From: Frederiksenia canicola
Lineage (GTDB): Bacteria; Pseudomonadota; Gammaproteobacteria; Enterobacterales; Pasteurellaceae
NCBI RefSeq assembly: GCF_011455495.1
Contig: NZ_CP015029.1
Span: 1,612,740-1,676,739, forward strand
Length of the DNA: 64,000 bases
Reading direction: 5' to 3'
Positions 31,385 through 41,076 of this stretch are shown here, in pieces. Both the position numbers and the translations under genes were made by a program. The notes beneath the pieces are model-generated. The model did no database searches and had not been told where the DNA came from. It was given only the letters and a program-made list of their open reading frames with translations. Numbering within the stretch: the first letter of the stretch is position 1; each line of letters starts with the position of its first letter.

Positions 31385-32398
31385 ATGGCTACGATTAAAG
31401 ATGTTGCCAAACTAGCGGGTGTTTCAACAACAACGGTTTCCCACGTGATCAACAAAACCCGCTTTGTTGCAGAAGACACCGCAAAAGCCGTATGGAAGGC
31501 GGTCTCTGAGCTAAACTATTCGCCAAGTGCCGTAGCACGCAGTTTAAAAGTAAATACCACCAAATCCATTGGTATGATCATCACCACTAGTGAAGCTCCC
31601 TATTTTGCGGAAATTGTGTTAGCGGTTGAAGAATATTGCTACCAAAATGGCTATTCGTTGTTTTTATGTAACACCCAAAATAATCCTGAGAAAATTCAAA
31701 ACCATCTCGATATGTTGGTGAAAAAACGGGTGGATGGCATTTTGGTGATGTGCTCTGAATATGCGGAAAACTCTTTCGAGCTATTTAATGCAACCAATGT
31801 ACCTATGGTAGTAATGGATTGGGGCCCAAACGATAATAAAAGCGACCGTATTCTTGATCATGGGGTCGAAGGCGGTTATCTCGCTACTCGCCATTTAATC
31901 GACAATGGACATCGGGATATTGCGATTATTACTGGTGATCTGTTTAAAACCATTTCCAAAGCCCGTTTTGATGGCTATGTGAAAGCCATGACGGAAGCGG
32001 GATTGCTAATTCGTGATGAATGGATTTTAGAAAATGACTTCGAGCCAGAAGCCGGCTTTGAGAGCATGAATCAACTTCTCAAGCAAGATAAATTGCCAAC
32101 AGCAGTAGTCTGCTCTTGCGATACCGTAGCACTTGGAGCGATTTCAGCGATTACTGAAAAAGGATTATCAGTGCCGCAAGATATTTCGGTGATCGGCTAC
32201 GATAATATCCACAACTCTCGTTTTTACGCCCCGCCTTTAACGACTATTCACCAGTCAAAAGCACGCGTTGGACGAATGGCGCTGGATATTTTATTTGAAC
32301 GAATTAATAGTGGTGAACAACCACATACCCCAACCACGTTGGAGTTCTATCCTGAACTCGTTATTAGACAGTCTGTACGAAATTTGACACAGGCATAA
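31385..32398 (+). CDS. purR: Purine-biosynthesis repressor, LacI family
   Basis: A 337-residue LacI-type repressor. Residues 1-60 hold the helix-turn-helix and hinge helix ([27 protein letters not shown], then [11 protein letters not shown]), with the sequence typical of PurR, which binds hypoxanthine or guanine and represses pur genes. The effector domain has the FDGYVKAM and SVIGYDNI segments of the family. GTGAGGAATCTT gives the ATG at 31385. The dedA gene follows by 15 bp. A PUR-box-like half-site is present upstream but unconvincing. Confidence 0.93.
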   Translation: MATIKDVAKLAGVSTTTVSHVINKTRFVAEDTAKAVWKAVSELNYSPSAVARSLKVNTTKSIGMIITTSEAPYFAEIVLAVEEYCYQNGYSLFLCNTQNNPEKIQNHLDMLVKKRVDGILVMCSEYAENSFELFNATNVPMVVMDWGPNDNKSDRILDHGVEGGYLATRHLIDNGHRDIAIITGDLFKTISKARFDGYVKAMTEAGLLIRDEWILENDFEPEAGFESMNQLLKQDKLPTAVVCSCDTVALGAISAITEKGLSVPQDISVIGYDNIHNSRFYAPPLTTIHQSKARVGRMALDILFERINSGEQPHTPTTLEFYPELVIRQSVRNLTQA

Positions 32399-32413
32399 TC
32401 CACAGAGGTTTTA

Positions 32414-33019
32414 ATGGAATATTTAATTGAATTTTTTAGTAGCTACGGTTACTGGGCCGTTTTTTTTGTACTACTTATTTGTGGTTTTGGCGTACCAATT
32501 CCAGAAGATATTACCCTTGTTTCAGGCGGGGTTATTTCAGGGTTAGGCTACACCAATGTGCATTGGATGTTAGTCGTGAGTATGATTGGCGTACTCGTCG
32601 GTGATAGCACTATGTATTGGCTTGGTCGCATTTATGGCGAAAAAATTCTCAATTTCCCACTTATTCGAAAGATCGCCACCCCAGAACGGTTCCAAACCGT
32701 GCAAGAACGTTTCGAAAAACAAGGCTGGAAATTACTTTTCGTTGCCCGTTTCTTACCTGGACTTCGTGCCGTGGTATATTTAGTATCAGGCATTACACGT
32801 CGTGTCACTTACACCCGCTTCGTACTAGTTGATTTCTTTGCCGCCATTATTTCTGTGCCGATTTGGGTTTATTTAGGCGATTTTGGTGCTAAAAATTTAG
32901 ATTGGTTAAAAGAACAAATTCATAAAGGGCAATTAGCGATTTGGATTATTTTAGTCGTTGGCGGTCTATTTATTTTCTGGAAATGGAAGAAAAACCGCAA
33001 AGCTAAACAAGCAATATAA
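32414..33019 (+). CDS. DedA/SNARE-associated family membrane protein
   Basis: 201 residues and about five hydrophobic segments. The family motifs are visible: VPIPEDITLVSGG near 28-40, GDSTMYWLGRIYG near 63-76, and FVARFLPGLRAVVYLVSG near 110-127. DedA proteins act in membrane homeostasis; several members carry or flip undecaprenyl phosphate or phosphatidylethanolamine, but the substrate here is not shown by sequence. It follows purR by 15 bp. It ends in a basic KKNRKAKQ tail, consistent with a cytoplasmic C-terminus. Confidence 0.9.
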   Translation: MEYLIEFFSSYGYWAVFFVLLICGFGVPIPEDITLVSGGVISGLGYTNVHWMLVVSMIGVLVGDSTMYWLGRIYGEKILNFPLIRKIATPERFQTVQERFEKQGWKLLFVARFLPGLRAVVYLVSGITRRVTYTRFVLVDFFAAIISVPIWVYLGDFGAKNLDWLKEQIHKGQLAIWIILVVGGLFIFWKWKKNRKAKQAI

Positions 33020-33104
33020 AAATTAGAATAGTAATAAAAGAGTTGGTATCGTGATAAAAAGCGAATTATCTGAATGAGATCATATCGCGTTGAGTCTCAG
33101 AAAA

Positions 33105-33135
33105 AGCACTCGTCGCAGACGAGTGCTATCGGGGG
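33105..33135. repeat. REP-like palindromic element, copy 2
   Basis: GCACTCGTC-GCA-GACGAGTGC followed by ATCGGGGG; on the minus strand this is CCCCCGAT-A-palindrome, beginning one base after the stop codon of the orphan gene at 33137-33583. Same layout as at 19501-19531. It could also terminate transcription on the minus strand, since CTTTTTC follows. Confidence 0.75.
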
Positions 33136-33136
33136 A

Positions 33137-33583
33137 TTATCCCCTACTGACAATAACTTTTATTTCTTCCAACCTTAGTGTTTTGCTAAATAAGAAAAAT
33201 TCATCTTTACTAAGCTCAAAGCTATATTCAATGCCATTTTCATGTTCTAAATAGTAAGGATTAAGTTCAATTTCTATTTTCCATTTATCATCTATAGGAG
33301 AAAAAGACATATCAAATCCACCATTACATATATCATCGGCATAACTAACTTTATGATTATAAAGTGCGTCAAAACATGATTGAGAAATCATATAGTCCAT
33401 TGTTTCAATCTCAAATACATCTATCAACCCATTATTTATTCCTAAGGGATAAGATTGCCTTTTCTTATCTTCATACAATGAAATTGCATAATAAAATTCG
33501 TTAGTATCGCTACCATCACTACGATAATAATGTCCTATTGGAATTATTTCTAATTCAACATTATTGCATACTATTTTTGCCAT
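33137..33583 (-). CDS. AT-rich orphan protein of unknown function
   Basis: 148 residues, not recognised. It is acidic and strand-rich with many aromatic residues (GHYYRSDGSDTNEFYYAISLYEDKKR, FDMSFSPIDDKWKIEIELNPYY) and has no signal peptide or membrane helix. Size and composition recall immunity-type or other small accessory proteins, but there is no toxin neighbour and this is only an impression. It lies between dedA and uvrB, is much more AT-rich than uvrB, and is followed directly by the REP-like palindrome. GAGTAGAATGGCA gives a weak ribosome site. Confidence 0.7.
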   Translation of the reverse strand: MAKIVCNNVELEIIPIGHYYRSDGSDTNEFYYAISLYEDKKRQSYPLGINNGLIDVFEIETMDYMISQSCFDALYNHKVSYADDICNGGFDMSFSPIDDKWKIEIELNPYYLEHENGIEYSFELSKDEFFLFSKTLRLEEIKVIVSRG

Positions 33584-33601
33584 TCTACTCCTAAATAAGC
33601 T

Positions 33602-35620
33602 CTATATTTCCAACAACATCACTTTCAAAGTTTGCAATTTATCCCTTACCGCTGCCGCTTTTTCAAACTCTAAATTCTGAGCAAATTCTTTCATTTGTTG
33701 CTCTAGAACTTTGAGCTCTTTCTCTAATTCCTTGCGGGATTTTGGTTTATAGTCATTTGCAAAATGATCGGCGGATCTAACCGCTTGTTTGCTGCGTTTC
33801 GGTTTGTCGGATTGACCGATGTCGAGTAATTCGCCGACTTTTTTGTTTAACGCTTGCGGGGTGATGCCGTGTAAGCGGTTATGTTCCATCTGTTTTTCAC
33901 GACGGCGTTCGGTTTCCGTGATCGCTTTTTGCATTGAGTGAGTAATGCGGTCGCCGTAGAGAATGGCTTTGCCGTTGAGATTTCGGGCAGCACGTCCGAT
34001 GGTTTGGATCAGCGAGCGTTCAGAACGTAGAAAGCCTTCTTTATCGGCATCTAAAATTGCCACAAGTGATACTTCAGGCATATCCAAACCTTCACGCAAT
34101 AGGTTGATCCCAACCAGTACGTCAAACATTCCCATTCGTAAATCGTGGATAATTTCGACCCGCTCGACGGTGTCAATATCGCTATGCAAATAACGCACCC
34201 GCACGCCGTGTTCGTCCAAATAATCAGTCAAATCTTCTGCCATTTTTTTGGTGAGCGTAGTAACCAGAACCCGCTCGTTCACTTCTACCCGCTTGTGAAT
34301 TTCCGACAGTAAATCATCGACTTGCGTCGCCACAGGGCGAACTTCGATAATCGGATCAAGCAACCCCGTTGGTCGCACGACTTGGTCAATCACATCAGGG
34401 TTTTTCTCTAATTCGTAAGGTCCGGGCGTAGCAGAAACGTAGATCGTCTGTGGTGAAAGGCGTTCAAACTCCTCAAAACGTAGTGGACGATTATCCAATG
34501 CAGACGGTAAGCGAAAGCCGTATTGCACCAAGGTTTCTTTTCTCGCTCGGTCGCCTCGATACATTCCGCCAATTTGCGGCACGGTAACATGGCTTTCGTC
34601 GATAATCAGCAAGCCGTCGCTTGGCATATAGTCGAACAAGGTCGGTGGCGGATCGCCTGCTTTTCTGCCTGACAGATAGCGTGAGTAGTTTTCAATCCCC
34701 GAGCAGTAACCAAGCTCATTCATCATTTCAATATCAAATTGGGTACGTTGTGCAAGGCGTTGTTCTTCCAACAATTTATGTTCTTGAATAAAGTAAGTTC
34801 GGCGTTCGGCAAGCTCTTCTTTAATTTGCTCTATCGCCTCCAAAATCCGTTCTCTTGGAGTCACGTAGTGGGTTTTCGGGTAAATGGTGTAGCGTGGCAC
34901 TTTGCCGAGACTATGCCCTGTCAGCGGGTCAAATAGCGATAAATTTTCGATTTCATCATCAAACAATTCCACTCGTAACGCCACTTCATCAGATTCCGCA
35001 GGGAAAATATCAATCACTTCGCCACGCACTCGGAAAGTAGAACGCTGAAAGGCTTGGTCGTTGCGAGTGTATTGCAGTTCGGCAAGGCGAGAGAGAATGG
35101 TACGTTGGTCGATAATCGCCCCGACTTGCAAATGCAACATCATCTGCATATAAGCATCAACATCGCCCAAGCCATAAATAGCAGAAACAGAAGCAACCAC
35201 AATGGTATCACGTCGTTCTAGAAAAGACTTCGTGGCGGAAAGCCGCATCTGCTCGATTTGCTCATTGATGGACGCATCTTTTTCGATAAAAGTATCGCTG
35301 GCTGGCACATAGGCTTCGGGCTGATAGTAGTCGTAGTAGGAAACGAAATATTCCACCGCATTTTCGGGGAAGAACGCTTTCATCTCTGCATAAAGCTGAG
35401 CCGCAAGGGTTTTATTCGGCGCGAGTAACATCGCAGGGCGGTTGAGAGTGGCGATGACATTGGCGATAGTAAATGTTTTTCCCGAACCCGTTACCCCAAG
35501 CAACGTTTGATGTGCCAAGCCATCGTTTAGCCCTTCGACCAATTTGGCAATGGCTGCGGGCTGATCGCCAGCGGGTTTAAATGGGGAATGAAGAATAAAA
35601 GGTTTGCCTTGCTTACTCAT
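33602..35620 (-). CDS. uvrB: UvrABC excinuclease subunit B
   Basis: Damage-recognition helicase subunit of nucleotide excision repair; 672 residues, full length. Walker [17 protein letters not shown] near residue 40, the beta-hairpin region with [29 protein letters not shown] near 92-120, [13 protein letters not shown] (Walker B/DEAD-like), helicase motif [31 protein letters not shown], and a C-terminal UVR domain ([31 protein letters not shown]) that binds UvrC. No SOS box is evident upstream. Confidence 0.98.
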   Translation of the reverse strand: MSKQGKPFILHSPFKPAGDQPAAIAKLVEGLNDGLAHQTLLGVTGSGKTFTIANVIATLNRPAMLLAPNKTLAAQLYAEMKAFFPENAVEYFVSYYDYYQPEAYVPASDTFIEKDASINEQIEQMRLSATKSFLERRDTIVVASVSAIYGLGDVDAYMQMMLHLQVGAIIDQRTILSRLAELQYTRNDQAFQRSTFRVRGEVIDIFPAESDEVALRVELFDDEIENLSLFDPLTGHSLGKVPRYTIYPKTHYVTPRERILEAIEQIKEELAERRTYFIQEHKLLEEQRLAQRTQFDIEMMNELGYCSGIENYSRYLSGRKAGDPPPTLFDYMPSDGLLIIDESHVTVPQIGGMYRGDRARKETLVQYGFRLPSALDNRPLRFEEFERLSPQTIYVSATPGPYELEKNPDVIDQVVRPTGLLDPIIEVRPVATQVDDLLSEIHKRVEVNERVLVTTLTKKMAEDLTDYLDEHGVRVRYLHSDIDTVERVEIIHDLRMGMFDVLVGINLLREGLDMPEVSLVAILDADKEGFLRSERSLIQTIGRAARNLNGKAILYGDRITHSMQKAITETERRREKQMEHNRLHGITPQALNKKVGELLDIGQSDKPKRSKQAVRSADHFANDYKPKSRKELEKELKVLEQQMKEFAQNLEFEKAAAVRDKLQTLKVMLLEI

Positions 35621-35660
35621 AAAAAAATCCGACTGAAAAATTTGTCGGATTTTAACATAA

Positions 35661-35717
35661 GCAAGCGGTCAGTTTCGGGGAAAATTTTGCAAATTTTAGG
35701 CTGAATCTCACCGCTTG
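35661..35717. repeat. Inverted pair of DNA uptake sequences
   Basis: CAAGCGGTC at 35662-35670 and ACCGCTTGT at 35710-35718 face each other across about 40 bp that contain AATTTTGCAAA. The pair lies upstream of uvrB and behind the alcohol dehydrogenase, where it may also help end transcription. Confidence 0.7.
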
Positions 35718-35722
35718 TGAGA

Positions 35723-36736
35723 CTAAAAGTCATTCTTCAAGACAATGCGATAGCGGGCTTTGCCCTCTTTTAAATGCTGAATGGCTTGGTTGATTTGCGA
35801 CATTGGGAACATTTCAACCCTCGGCAAAATTTGTTTACGGGCCGAAAAGTCGATCATTTTGCGGAGTTGTGCAGGGGATCCTGTGGTTGATCCTGCCACC
35901 GTTTTATTGCCATCGATCAAGGAAAAAGAATGCATATTCAGTGGGTCAAGCACAGCACCTACGAGATGCAGTTTGCCTTCAGGTTTGAGCAAACTCATAT
36001 AAGCATTCCAATTTAGCGATACGTTCACCGTTGAGATAATCAAATCCAAACTTTGCCGTTCGACTTTCAAGGCTTGTTCATTGGTAGAATCTAAAATGCG
36101 ATCTGCCCCTAGTGCATAAATCTCATCATATTTTGCAGGATTTGAACTGAACGCTACCACTTCGCAGCCCCATTGTTTTAAAAACTGCAATGCCAGATGC
36201 CCTAAGCCACCAATGCCAATCACGCCGACTTTATGCATTGCGTTGATGTTATGTTGCAAAAGTGGTTGGAAAACGGTAATACCACCACATAACAGCGGAC
36301 CGGCTTTCGCAAAATCTAAATGACTCGGCAGCGGGATCACCCATTGCCATTGCGTGCGAACTTTATCAGCGAAACCACCCATTTTTAACACCGTTGGTAA
36401 AGCTTCCTTACATAGCTGGCTTTTGCCGTCAATGCAGTGATCACAAGATTGGCAAGACTGCCCAGTCCAACCTACGCCGACCATTTGCCCGATTTGCAAA
36501 CCTTTAACTGCCGTACCTAAAGCGATAATTTCACCAACAATTTCATGTCCTGCAACCAATGGGTATTGGCTAATGCCCCAATCGTTGTTGATCATCGACA
36601 GATCTGAATGGCAAATGCCACAATAATGCACTTTGATTTCAACATCATCGGCACACAATTCGCCTGCCTGATAATCATAACGAACAAGGGATTCACCCGC
36701 ATTCATGGCAGCATAGGTGTGGATGGTATTCAACAT
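35723..36736 (-). CDS. Zinc-dependent alcohol/aldehyde dehydrogenase (MDR family, YahK/CAD-like)
   Basis: 337 residues of the medium-chain dehydrogenase superfamily. It has the catalytic zinc motif HYCGICHSDL near 35-44, GHEIVGEI near 61-68, the structural zinc cysteines in SCQSCDHCIDGKSQLC near 90-105, and a Rossmann motif GIGGLGHLALQF near 170. The closest group is the NADP-dependent cinnamyl-alcohol-dehydrogenase-like enzymes such as YahK; the substrate is unknown. I choose the ATG at 36736, with GGAGAAAGAC, over upstream in-frame starts. It stands alone with USS copies on both sides. Confidence 0.88.
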   Translation of the reverse strand: MLNTIHTYAAMNAGESLVRYDYQAGELCADDVEIKVHYCGICHSDLSMINNDWGISQYPLVAGHEIVGEIIALGTAVKGLQIGQMVGVGWTGQSCQSCDHCIDGKSQLCKEALPTVLKMGGFADKVRTQWQWVIPLPSHLDFAKAGPLLCGGITVFQPLLQHNINAMHKVGVIGIGGLGHLALQFLKQWGCEVVAFSSNPAKYDEIYALGADRILDSTNEQALKVERQSLDLIISTVNVSLNWNAYMSLLKPEGKLHLVGAVLDPLNMHSFSLIDGNKTVAGSTTGSPAQLRKMIDFSARKQILPRVEMFPMSQINQAIQHLKEGKARYRIVLKNDF

Positions 36737-36779
36737 GTCTTTCTCCATTTGCAAAATTTTGGTCGCATCTGACCGCTTG

Positions 36780-37790
36780 TTACCCAGCGTTCATCAACGT
36801 CTTATGCGGTTCAAAGGCGATTTCTCGGGCCAGTTTTGGCACAAGATAGCCAGATGTGATCCGCTGTAATTCTTTGTAAATCACAAACGCCTGTTCGTCG
36901 CTCACATAGAAATGGCTTGCTCCTTCTACTTTGTCAAGCAGATGCAAGTAATACGGCAGAATGCCATAGCCAAATAGCTTGTCGCTCAAGGCTTTAAGTG
37001 TTTTAGCGTTGTCGTTTACGCCTTTGAGTAACACCGATTGATTCAGCAACATCACGCCCGCTTGTTTAAGTATTGCCATTTTTTCAGCAAAAATATCGTC
37101 AATTTCGTTGGCATGATTGATGTGTGTCACCAGCACGACATTCAGTCTAGAACGTTGCAAGCGGTCGGCAAATTCGGGGGTAATGCGATTTGGGATCACC
37201 ACAGGTAAGCGACTGTGAATACGCAACGTTTTAATATGGGGGATATGCTCTAGCTCGCTCAAAATCCAGTCAATTTCGTGATCTTTCGCCATTAACGGAT
37301 CGCCGCCCGACAAAATCACTTCTTCCAATTCGCTATGTTCAGCAATATAGGCGAGCCCTTGCTGCCAAACCGCTTTACCACTTTTGACATCATCATAAGG
37401 AAAATGACGGCGGAAGCAGTAGCGACAGTTGATGGCACAACTATTTTTTAGCATAAATAACAAACGGTTATGGTATTTATGCAGAATATTAGGGGCAGGT
37501 GAATGCTGTTCTTCAAGAGGATCCTTCACAAAACCGTCCGCTTGCAAAAACTCGTCTTGCAACGCCATTGCTTGCAAGAAAAGCGGATCATTTCGGTCAT
37601 TTCTTTGCATTTTCTCCGCAAAGGGACGCGGCACCCGAACCGCAAACAGCTTGCGTGCGGGCAAATCTTGAGCAAAATCGGAGGGATCAAAATCTAAAAA
37701 CCGCAACAGTTCAGTCGGATCGTTAAAGGCGTCTGCCAAGTCCTGCAACCATTGCGGTTTGTGGTGTGACTGAATGTCAATGCGTTGCAT
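36780..37790 (-). CDS. epmB: EF-P lysine 2,3-aminomutase
   Basis: Radical SAM enzyme that converts L-alpha-lysine to R-beta-lysine for attachment to elongation factor P. About 336 residues. The cluster motif CAINCRYCFRRHFPY is present near residue 114, and VILSGGDPLMAKD and SRLPVVIPNRITPEF are family segments. The ATG at 37790 lies 2 bp beyond the upstream gene's stop and gives the family N-terminus; an upstream in-frame start would overlap that gene. efp is 0.7 kb away in the opposite direction. epmA is not in the window. Confidence 0.95.
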   Translation of the reverse strand: MQRIDIQSHHKPQWLQDLADAFNDPTELLRFLDFDPSDFAQDLPARKLFAVRVPRPFAEKMQRNDRNDPLFLQAMALQDEFLQADGFVKDPLEEQHSPAPNILHKYHNRLLFMLKNSCAINCRYCFRRHFPYDDVKSGKAVWQQGLAYIAEHSELEEVILSGGDPLMAKDHEIDWILSELEHIPHIKTLRIHSRLPVVIPNRITPEFADRLQRSRLNVVLVTHINHANEIDDIFAEKMAILKQAGVMLLNQSVLLKGVNDNAKTLKALSDKLFGYGILPYYLHLLDKVEGASHFYVSDEQAFVIYKELQRITSGYLVPKLAREIAFEPHKTLMNAG

Positions 37791-37792
37791 CG

Positions 37793-38344
37793 TTATGGTG
37801 TCACCACACAACGTTGTGGCTGGTTTTGGCTATCGACCAACACCATCGCTTTTGAGCCACTAACAAGATATTGCATACCGCCTAAGCAGTAGCGTGAATA
37901 GTTCGCATTGCGTTCGATCATATTTGGATCGGTTGGATCAAGCTGTTTGAACGCAGGCACATTCGCCATTTGCTCCACTTTTTGAGTCAGTTTTGTTGTC
38001 GGATTTGCAATATTTTGCTCGGAACTGACCGCTTGTGTACCCGTTTCCTGAGCTTGGGCCTCTGTTGGTGAAAGCACATTGCTTAATAAGTAACCCGCCG
38101 CCGCTCCTGTGACAAAATTGTTCATTCCACTACCACGCTGAACTTGCTGAGCTTGGGCTGCCGCACCATTTGGTATTGCATTTGGCGTATTGTTAAAATC
38201 GGCATCTTGCTGATTTTTTTGCTGCTGACTTTGGCTTGTACTTGGCTTGCTTTTAGCTACTTTAAAGCCGCCACCACGCTTCGCTTCTGCGACTGTTGCC
38301 ACTGATAGTGCCAATACCATAGCGAATGTCATCATCTTATTCAT
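37793..38344 (-). CDS. Secreted Gln/Ala-rich protein of unknown function
   Basis: About 183 residues with a clear signal peptide (MNKMMTFAMVLALSVATVAEA). A low-complexity Gln/Ser/Asn-rich part follows, then a glycine/alanine stretch (GAAAGYLLSNVLS) that may insert in a membrane, and a C-terminal part with two cysteines (YCLGGM and QRCVV). I do not recognise a family. AAGGAAAAAC precedes the chosen ATG. The stop is 2 bp before epmB, so it is co-transcribed with epmB, and it is divergent from efp. Confidence 0.8.
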   Translation of the reverse strand: MNKMMTFAMVLALSVATVAEAKRGGGFKVAKSKPSTSQSQQQKNQQDADFNNTPNAIPNGAAAQAQQVQRGSGMNNFVTGAAAGYLLSNVLSPTEAQAQETGTQAVSSEQNIANPTTKLTQKVEQMANVPAFKQLDPTDPNMIERNANYSRYCLGGMQYLVSGSKAMVLVDSQNQPQRCVVTP

Positions 38345-38509
38345 GTTTTTCCTTTTTGAGTCCAAGTAAAAAAATTGATCGGATTATACCCGAAAAAAAT
38401 CCCCTGCCATAGCAAGAAATTTTTTAACCATTGACCAATTTTGTTGTATTATATTCACCTTTTTTACCTTTGCCATTTAGGCAATTATCAATCTATTCTG
38501 AGGAATACA

Positions 38510-39076
38510 ATGGCTAGTTACAGCACTAACGACTTCAAACCAGGTTTAAAATTTATCCAAGATGGCGAACCTTGTGTGATTGTTGAAAACGAATTCGTAA
38601 AACCAGGTAAAGGTCAAGCATTTACCCGTACTAAAATCCGTAAATTGATTTCTGGTAAAGTATTAGAAATCAACTTCAAATCAGGTACTTCAGTAGAGGC
38701 CGCGGACGTTGTCGATTACAACTACACCTATTCATACAAAGACGAAGATTTCTGGTACTTTATGCACCCAGAAACCTTCGAACAAATCTCTGTTGATGCT
38801 AAAGCCTTAGGCGATAACGACAAATGGTTAGTTGACCAAGCAGAATGTATCATCACCTTATGGAATGGCTCTGCAATCGGTGTAACCCCACCAAACTTCG
38901 TTGAGTTAGAAGTGGTTGAAACCGATCCAGGTTTGAAAGGCGATACTGCAGGTACTGGCGGTAAACCAGCAACCTTAAGCACTGGTGCGGTAGTTCGTGT
39001 ACCATTATTCGTTCAAATCGGCGAAGTGATCCGCGTAGATACCCGTTCTGGCGAATACGTTTCTCGTGTGAAATAA
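38510..39076 (+). CDS. efp: Translation elongation factor P
   Basis: 188 residues. Relieves ribosome stalling at polyproline stretches. The N-terminal KOW domain carries the loop VKPGKGQAF, whose lysine (residue 34) is the site beta-lysylated by EpmA/EpmB/EpmC; epmB lies just across the divergent promoter region. Two OB domains follow, ending in [12 protein letters not shown]. The ATG at 38510 has GAGGAA upstream; the open frame to 38441 is not coding. A terminator follows. Confidence 0.97.
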   Translation: MASYSTNDFKPGLKFIQDGEPCVIVENEFVKPGKGQAFTRTKIRKLISGKVLEINFKSGTSVEAADVVDYNYTYSYKDEDFWYFMHPETFEQISVDAKALGDNDKWLVDQAECIITLWNGSAIGVTPPNFVELEVVETDPGLKGDTAGTGGKPATLSTGAVVRVPLFVQIGEVIRVDTRSGEYVSRVK

Positions 39077-39083
39077 TCTGTTT

Positions 39084-39110
39084 CCCCTAACCACAGTTAG
39101 GGGATTTTTT
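39084..39110 (+). terminator. Terminator of efp
   Basis: CCCCTAAC / GTTAGGGG stem with a short loop, followed by ATTTTTTT. Confidence 0.9.
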
Positions 39111-39200
39111 TATCAAGATTTCAAAACTTTATAATGAAATGGCTGCCAGATTGGGGTACAATCTTGCAACTTTCAGCGTTATTATAAAGAGGGAAAAATT

Positions 39201-39419
39201 ATGTCAATCGAAGTGCTTGATCAACTTGAAAACAAAATTAAACAAGCCGTTGAAACTATTCAATTACTTCAATTAGAAGTGGAAGAATTAAAAGGCAAAA
39301 ACGACGAAGCTAATCGTGCAAATGAAACATTGCGTCAAGAGCACGAACAATTAAAAGCAGAACACCAAGGTTTCCAAGACCGTTTACGTTCACTTTTAGG
39401 TCAAATCGACAACGTTTAA
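39201..39419 (+). CDS. zapB: Cell division protein ZapB
   Basis: 72 residues, entirely coiled coil (VLDQLENKIKQAVETIQLLQLEVEELKGKN...), matching ZapB, which associates with the Z ring through ZapA. A strong ribosome site (AAGAGGGAAAAATT) precedes the ATG, and the gene has its own terminator. Confidence 0.93.
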   Translation: MSIEVLDQLENKIKQAVETIQLLQLEVEELKGKNDEANRANETLRQEHEQLKAEHQGFQDRLRSLLGQIDNV

Positions 39420-39431
39420 TTTGAACAACAG

Positions 39432-39464
39432 AAACGGCTAATTTCATCAAGTTAGCCGTTTTTT
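39432..39464 (+). terminator. Terminator of zapB
   Basis: AAACGGCTAA / TTAGCCGTTT stem with a 10-nt loop, followed by TTT. Confidence 0.85.
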
Positions 39465-39476
39465 ATTGGATAAATT

Positions 39477-40055
39477 ATGGCAAAACTCTATTTTTACTAT
39501 TCTTCCATGAATGCAGGGAAATCGACTACGTTGTTGCAATCTTCCTACAACTATCAAGAACGGGGAATGAATACGTTAGTCTACACCGCTGCGATTGACG
39601 GGCGTTATGGCTTAGGCAAAGTTGCTTCCCGCATTGGTATTATGCAAGAAGCCAATCTTTTTCATACAAATACCGATATTTTCGAAGAGGTTAAAGCCCA
39701 TATTGAAAAACAAACGCTACATTGCATTTTGGTGGATGAAGCACAGTTTTTAACCAAGGCTCAAGTTTATCAGCTGACTGAAGTGGTCGATAAGCTCTCG
39801 ATTCCAGTTTTGTGTTACGGTTTACGCACCGATTTCCAAGCAGAACTCTTTGAAGGCAGTAAATATTTATTGGCATGGTCTGATCAACTTGAGGAGTTGA
39901 AAACCATTTGTTACTGCGGACGCAAAGCCCACTTTGTTATTCGAATGAATGAAAAAGGTGAAGCCGTTGCCGATGGCGAACAAATCCAAATTGGGGGCAA
40001 CGACACTTATCTCTCAGTTTGCCGCCGCCATTACAAAGAAAAACTGCAAAAATAA
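39477..40055 (+). CDS. tdk: Thymidine kinase
   Basis: Phosphorylates thymidine in the salvage pathway. 192 residues of the type II (TK1-like) family: P-loop [15 protein letters not shown] near residue 10, [10 protein letters not shown] (Walker B) near 83-92, lid region [15 protein letters not shown] near 113-127, and a zinc site with CYCGRKA and VCRRHY. It ends just before a paired-USS hairpin. Confidence 0.96.
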   Translation: MAKLYFYYSSMNAGKSTTLLQSSYNYQERGMNTLVYTAAIDGRYGLGKVASRIGIMQEANLFHTNTDIFEEVKAHIEKQTLHCILVDEAQFLTKAQVYQLTEVVDKLSIPVLCYGLRTDFQAELFEGSKYLLAWSDQLEELKTICYCGRKAHFVIRMNEKGEAVADGEQIQIGGNDTYLSVCRRHYKEKLQK

Positions 40056-40060
40056 TGGCA

Positions 40061-40096
40061 AAAGTGACCGCTTGTAGGCTAACAAGCGGTCACTTT
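40061..40096. terminator. Paired-USS terminator between tdk and a small membrane-protein gene
   Basis: AAAGTGACCGCTTGT (40061-40075) and ACAAGCGGTCACTTT (40082-40096) form a 15-bp perfect stem. Each arm contains a complete uptake signal sequence, so the element probably serves as terminator for both convergent genes. Confidence 0.85.
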
Positions 40097-40107
40097 CGAT
40101 GAAAAAT

Positions 40108-40209
40108 TTACGAATGCGTGTACGTTCGATACAAAAACGCAATCACTAAAATCACTAACATCAGACAAATTTGAATTAATCGTTTCTTGGTTAATTTTTC
40201 CGCTGGCAC
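40108..40209 (-). CDS. Small single-helix membrane protein (33 aa)
   Basis: A 33-codon frame starting at [16 protein letters not shown], then [14 protein letters not shown] and RTYTHS. The GTG is preceded by AAGGAG with 8-base spacing. An ATG seven bases upstream is out of frame and too close to the ribosome site. Basic N-terminus, one hydrophobic helix and a short polar end are typical of small inner-membrane proteins. It ends 12 bases before the paired-USS terminator shared with tdk. I do not recognise a named family. Confidence 0.65.
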   Translation of the reverse strand: MPAEKLTKKRLIQICLMLVILVIAFLYRTYTHS

Positions 40210-40293
40210 TGCCCATTCTCCTTATCAAATTTATTGGTTCACATTCTCAAAAAAGATGTTAAAATTTGCCCTAAATCAAATTTGAGGCATTTT

Positions 40294-41061
40294 ATGAAAA
40301 TTGTATCTGATTCAAAAACAAATGGAAGAACAGCTTGCACAATTCACTGCCAAAACTGCAGTATTAGTCAGCTCTGTTTACCTTTTACACTCAATGAACA
40401 CGAACTCACTCAACTAGACAACATCATTGAGCGTAAAAAACCAGTGCAAAAGTCTCAAGTGATTTTCCAATCTGGTGATGAACTAAAAGCCATTTATGCG
40501 ATTCGCTCAGGCACAATCAAAAGCTATACTATCAGTGAAAATGGTGAAGAACAGATCACCGCATTCCACCTACCAGGTGATCTCGTCGGCTTTGATGCCA
40601 TTATGGATATGAAACACGTTGGATTTGCTCAAGCGTTGGAAACTTCAATGATTTGTGAGATTCCATTTGAGATCCTTGACGATCTTGCAGGCAAGATGCC
40701 ACGTATTCGGCATCAAATTATGCGATTAATGAGCCATGAAATCAAAACAGATCAAGAGATGATTTTGTTACTTTCTAAAATGAACGCAGAAGAAAAATTG
40801 GCCGCGTTCTTATACAACCTTTCTCAACGCTACTCTGCTCGCGGCTTCTCCGCTCGTGAATTCCGTTTAACAATGACACGTGGCGATATTGGTAACTATC
40901 TTGGCTTAACCATTGAAACGATAAGCCGTTTACTCGGTCGCTTCCAAAAAAGCGGCATGATTACGGTACAAGGAAAATACATTACTATTAATCGAATGGA
41001 TGAACTCAGTGAAATGGCGGGGGTAACAAAATCACAAATTCCCGTAACCGTTACCGCTTAA
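40294..41061 (+). CDS. fnr: Fumarate/nitrate reduction regulator
   Basis: Oxygen-sensing CRP-family regulator, 255 residues, very close to E. coli FNR. The [4Fe-4S] ligands are Cys19, Cys22, Cys28 ([14 protein letters not shown]) and Cys121 ([11 protein letters not shown]). The cyclic-nucleotide-like domain includes [12 protein letters not shown]-type sequence and the DNA-recognition helix is in [18 protein letters not shown]. The ATG at 40294 with TGAGG is chosen over an upstream in-frame start. Confidence 0.97.
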   Translation: MKIVSDSKTNGRTACTIHCQNCSISQLCLPFTLNEHELTQLDNIIERKKPVQKSQVIFQSGDELKAIYAIRSGTIKSYTISENGEEQITAFHLPGDLVGFDAIMDMKHVGFAQALETSMICEIPFEILDDLAGKMPRIRHQIMRLMSHEIKTDQEMILLLSKMNAEEKLAAFLYNLSQRYSARGFSAREFRLTMTRGDIGNYLGLTIETISRLLGRFQKSGMITVQGKYITINRMDELSEMAGVTKSQIPVTVTA

Positions 41062-41076
41062 GAGCCAAAACTTTTT

